From NCBI RefSeq assembly GCF_002311515.1, contig NZ_DCAO01000051.1, positions 1 through 15,281 of the forward strand: a DNA stretch of 15,281 nucleotides. The letters run 5' to 3'. Positions 13,588 through 15,281 of the stretch are shown piece after piece. Numbering within the stretch: the first letter of the stretch is position 1; each line of letters begins with the position of its first letter. The notes under the pieces are model-generated. The model saw only the letters and a list, made by a program, of their open reading frames with translations. It was not told where the DNA came from and made no database searches. The stretch comes from Thalassospira sp. UBA1131 (GTDB taxonomy: Bacteria > Pseudomonadota > Alphaproteobacteria > Rhodospirillales > Thalassospiraceae). The position numbers and the translations under genes were made by a program.

Positions 13588-14502
13588 TTGACAGCGCGGG
13601 TTACCACAGTTGCCTTTGCCGGGATTGAAACGATCCCTGTTGACGTGCAGGTGCAAATGGCGAGTGGCCTTCCGGCCTTTACTGTCGTTGGCCTGCCCGA
13701 TAAGGCGGTGTCCGAGGCCCGTGAACGGGTGCGATCCGCGCTTTCGGCCATGGGATTGGCCCTGCCGCCCAAACGTATCACCATCAATCTCGCCCCGGCC
13801 GATTTACTTAAGGAAGGGTCGCATTTCGATCTGCCGATTGCGCTGGGTATTCTGGCCGAGATGGATGTCATCGGCCATGACGATATCGAGCGGTTCTTGG
13901 TGCTGGGTGAATTGGGGCTGGATGGCAGCATCACCAAGGTTGGCGGGGTGTTGCCCGCCGCCATGGAAGCCGGGATGCAGGAATGCGGCATCATTTGTCC
14001 GAACGCCAACGGGGCGGAGGCCCTTTGGGCCGGTGATCTTGAGATTCTGGCACCGGTAAGCCTTGTGGCCCTGATCAATCATTTCAAAGGCACGCAAATT
14101 CTGCCCCGCCCGATCCGGCGCGACACCGACGAGATAAATGATTTCCATGGCGACCTGCGCGATATCAAGGGACAGGAAAGTGCCAAACGTGCTCTTGAGA
14201 TCGCAGCGGCAGGCGGCCATAACCTTTTGATGTCGGGACCGCCGGGATCGGGGAAATCCATGCTGGCCGCGCGTTTGCCGGGCATTTTGCCCGATCTTGA
14301 TGCCAGACAGGCACTGGAAACCACCGTTATCCATTCCGTATCCGGAATGTTGCCCGAAGGTGGGCTGATCCGCACCCGACCGTTCCGCCAGCCCCATCAC
14401 TCTGCCTCGATGCCAGCCCTTGTCGGTGGGGGGTGTCATTTTCAACAATTGTTGCGACTAAACAATAATTGCTGCGACAATCTCTATGTTGAGTTTACAT
14501 AG
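13588..14502 (+). pseudogene. comM: comM/yifB, truncated by transposon insertion (Mg-chelatase-like AAA+ ATPase)
   Basis: This is the 5' part of ComM (YifB), a hexameric AAA+ branch-migration helicase used in natural transformation, related in sequence to Mg-chelatase ChlI. Present are the ChlI-type N-domain (LPAFTVVGLPDKAVSEARER, PPKRITINLAPADLLKEGSHFDLP), the Walker A GPPGSGKSMLA (about 220-230 of the protein) and FRQPHHSASMPALVGGG. Translation stays native for 282 codons, to 14433, then reads 23 foreign residues and stops at TAG 14500-14502. Walker B (normally FLDELPEF), the arginine finger and the C-terminal domain, over 200 residues of about 500, are missing, so the product cannot be active. 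Start is TTG 13588 with GGGGGTCAGG upstream; the VGGG-to-element junction is at a codon border. Confidence 0.9.
14443..14482. repeat. Two tandem 20-bp repeats at the transposon end (putative transposase-binding sites)
   Basis: Repeat 1 is 14443-14462 and repeat 2 is 14463-14482, matching at 15 of 20 positions. The cores AATTGTTGCGAC (14447-14458) and AATTGCTGCGAC (14467-14478) differ by one base. Direct adjacency and a 20-bp period fit TnsB/TniA site arrays. A third copy is not convincing. Confidence 0.8.
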
Positions 14503-14504
14503 AG
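14482..14504. repeat. Inverted repeat between transposon end repeats and first gene
   Basis: CTCTATGT (14482-14489) and ACATAGAG (14497-14504) are perfect 8-bp arms around a 7-nt loop. It ends 9 bp before the GTG of the next gene and contains the stop codon of truncated comM. No T-run follows, so an operator or translational hairpin is more likely than a terminator. Confidence 0.6.
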
Positions 14505-14513
14505 CACGCCCTT

Positions 14514-15281
14514 GTGACCGTTTCTCTCAAACAATCCAGAACCTTTAGCTTTCAAGATGGCACCCTTAAAGACGAAACTGAGCGCTTGGTCGTTTGGTGG
14601 TACGGGCCTATCTTCAAAAATATCCGCTCACAAAGCGTCCCTAAAATTTATGTATTTTTAAGACCTATTGATCAGGAGAACAAATTAGGAGACGTGATTA
14701 AGCGAACGACGGTCTTAACGCATGTCGGACTATTGAGAATCGGCTCCGTCTGGGAAAAGGGCGTGAGCAACTCCCGCATCGCATTTGAGGAGAAAACATT
14801 CCCTGTTTCGTTCTCTCCGGGCGGCTGGCGGATTGTCTCCTTAGACGACTTGCACAAAGCAGGGCGCAGCCTCTATACCTCCTTTCATGAGGCAAGCTAT
14901 TTACCGCTGGACAGAAAACACAAATCGTACCTGATTGAATTTGACCTCCCAGATGGCAAACATCTGCTCATCCCTTGCACCGAATTTTTTGCACGCGTTT
15001 ACGGTCGATCATCTGAAATCAAGCGTGTGCTCGCCACTTACTGTTGGGAGGAGGTCAAAGAACGGCTTTATCGACCGCTTAATGCGCCCCCATCGCCAGG
15101 TACCTGGCCTGTCAGATTTACATATCGTGTTCATAGGCACGATGCGATTTTGCTCGCGCACATGCTGTACGACCCCTATGCCGAACAAGCTGCCAGAGAT
15201 ATTTATGCGCAGACTGAAGCCAGCTTCCCCCAAGATAAGATGCTTTTAAAAGTCACTCCATGGTTTCAAGGCAGCGGGGAA
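14514..15281 (+). CDS. Unrecognised transposon-encoded protein (3'-truncated by window edge)
   Basis: An open frame of 256 codons without stop to the last base of the window. I do not recognise the family. It starts at GTG 14514, the only usual start between the in-frame TGA at 14490-14492 and the body of the frame; the ribosome-binding site (AGAG at 14501-14504) is weak. The product is soluble-looking, with no signal or membrane segment: ETERLVVWWYGPIF (21-34), SVPKIYVFLRP (41-51), a Trp-rich SPGGWRIVSL (101-110), then YLIEFDLPDGKHLLIPCTEFF (139-159) and RSSEIKRVLATYCWEEVKERLY (165-186). No TnsA endonuclease pattern, no helix-turn-helix and no ATPase motif is visible. Codon use (TTA, AGA, ACG) differs from the host genes. 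It reads inward from the transposon tip, where Tn7-like elements usually keep transposition genes. Confidence 0.75.
   Translation, partial: MTVSLKQSRTFSFQDGTLKDETERLVVWWYGPIFKNIRSQSVPKIYVFLRPIDQENKLGDVIKRTTVLTHVGLLRIGSVWEKGVSNSRIAFEEKTFPVSFSPGGWRIVSLDDLHKAGRSLYTSFHEASYLPLDRKHKSYLIEFDLPDGKHLLIPCTEFFARVYGRSSEIKRVLATYCWEEVKERLYRPLNAPPSPGTWPVRFTYRVHRHDAILLAHMLYDPYAEQAARDIYAQTEASFPQDKMLLKVTPWFQGSGE

Larger units (their letters stand above)
14434..15281 (+). mobile_element. End of a Tn7/Tn402-like transposon inserted in comM (continues beyond window)
   Basis: Homology to comM ends at 14433. The next ten bases, TGTCATTTTC, are those that begin the IRt terminus of Tn402-type (class 1 integron) transposons, and TGT is the invariant tip of the Tn7/Tn402/Tn5053 group. 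Tandem 20-bp repeats follow directly, as for TnsB/TniA binding sites. Composition becomes more AT-rich. The insertion is preceded by GGGGGG (14428-14433), which would supply the 5-bp target duplication usual for this group. The other end and the transposition genes are outside the window, so family membership rests on the terminus and on comM being a known target. Confidence 0.75.

Noticed and set aside
13434..14078. Antisense frame of 214 codons opposite comM
   Set aside because: Ser/Arg/Pro-rich shadow of the comM coding strand, no motif.
14434..14502. Sequencing frameshift as the cause of the comM truncation
   Set aside because: No other frame after 14433 continues comM (no FLDELPEF or C-terminal motifs); the sequence changes wholly and begins with a transposon terminus.
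14514..15281. Assignment of the first transposon gene as tnsA/tniC
   Set aside because: Position and direction fit, but the TnsA endonuclease pattern (the Glu, Asp and V-E-x-K motifs) is not visible in 256 residues.

Overview
The window looks like chromosomal DNA from an alphaproteobacterium with fairly high GC. The protein set (GshB, XdhAB, many TetR/MarR/AraC regulators, VOC and SDR enzymes) and the codon use resemble Thalassospira or related Rhodospirillales. That genus-level impression is from memory and could not be tested here. No rRNA, tRNA or CRISPR array was seen.

Layout. (1) 2-436 is the 3' end of gshB, closed by a clear terminator. (2) 531-4089 holds a small cupin (-), then a PhoD-like phosphohydrolase, a glutathione S-transferase, a 78-residue orphan protein and a GNAT acetyltransferase (all +). 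(3) 4086-8450 is a tight minus-strand operon, xdhA-xdhB-LOG. It encodes a two-subunit xanthine dehydrogenase with purine-type active-site residues, followed after 1 bp by a LOG-family nucleotide phosphoribohydrolase. It is transcribed away from a TetR gene (8601-9260), and two copies of a GATACG-type operator sit on the xdhA promoter. (4) 9316-11332 is a MarR regulator, probably leaderless, divergent from a VOC / SnoaL-like / VOC cluster, with a 24-bp palindrome inside the marR promoter. A 14-bp-stem terminator follows. (5) 11530-13369 is an SDR oxidoreductase divergent from an AraC-type activator, with 21-bp-spaced direct repeats between them.

(6) 13588-14433 is the 5' part of comM (yifB), cut exactly after its VGGG motif. 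At 14434 a foreign sequence begins with TGTCATTTTC, the same ten bases that open the IRt end of Tn402/class 1 integron transposons. Two tandem 20-bp repeats follow, the usual layout of TnsB/TniA binding sites. This is best read as the end of a Tn7/Tn402-like transposon inserted in comM, a known island site in Acinetobacter (AbaR/Tn6022). The first gene inside it (14514 to the window end, 256 codons open, no stop) matches no family I recognise and does not look like TnsA. It is the most promising unknown here: either an unusual element-encoded function or cargo.

The three regulator modules (TetR-xdh, MarR-VOC, AraC-SDR) share one architecture: a divergent regulator, an intergenic operator and a small metabolic unit. 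The gene block between gshB and comM therefore reads as an accessory metabolic and detoxification region ending at a transposon insertion.
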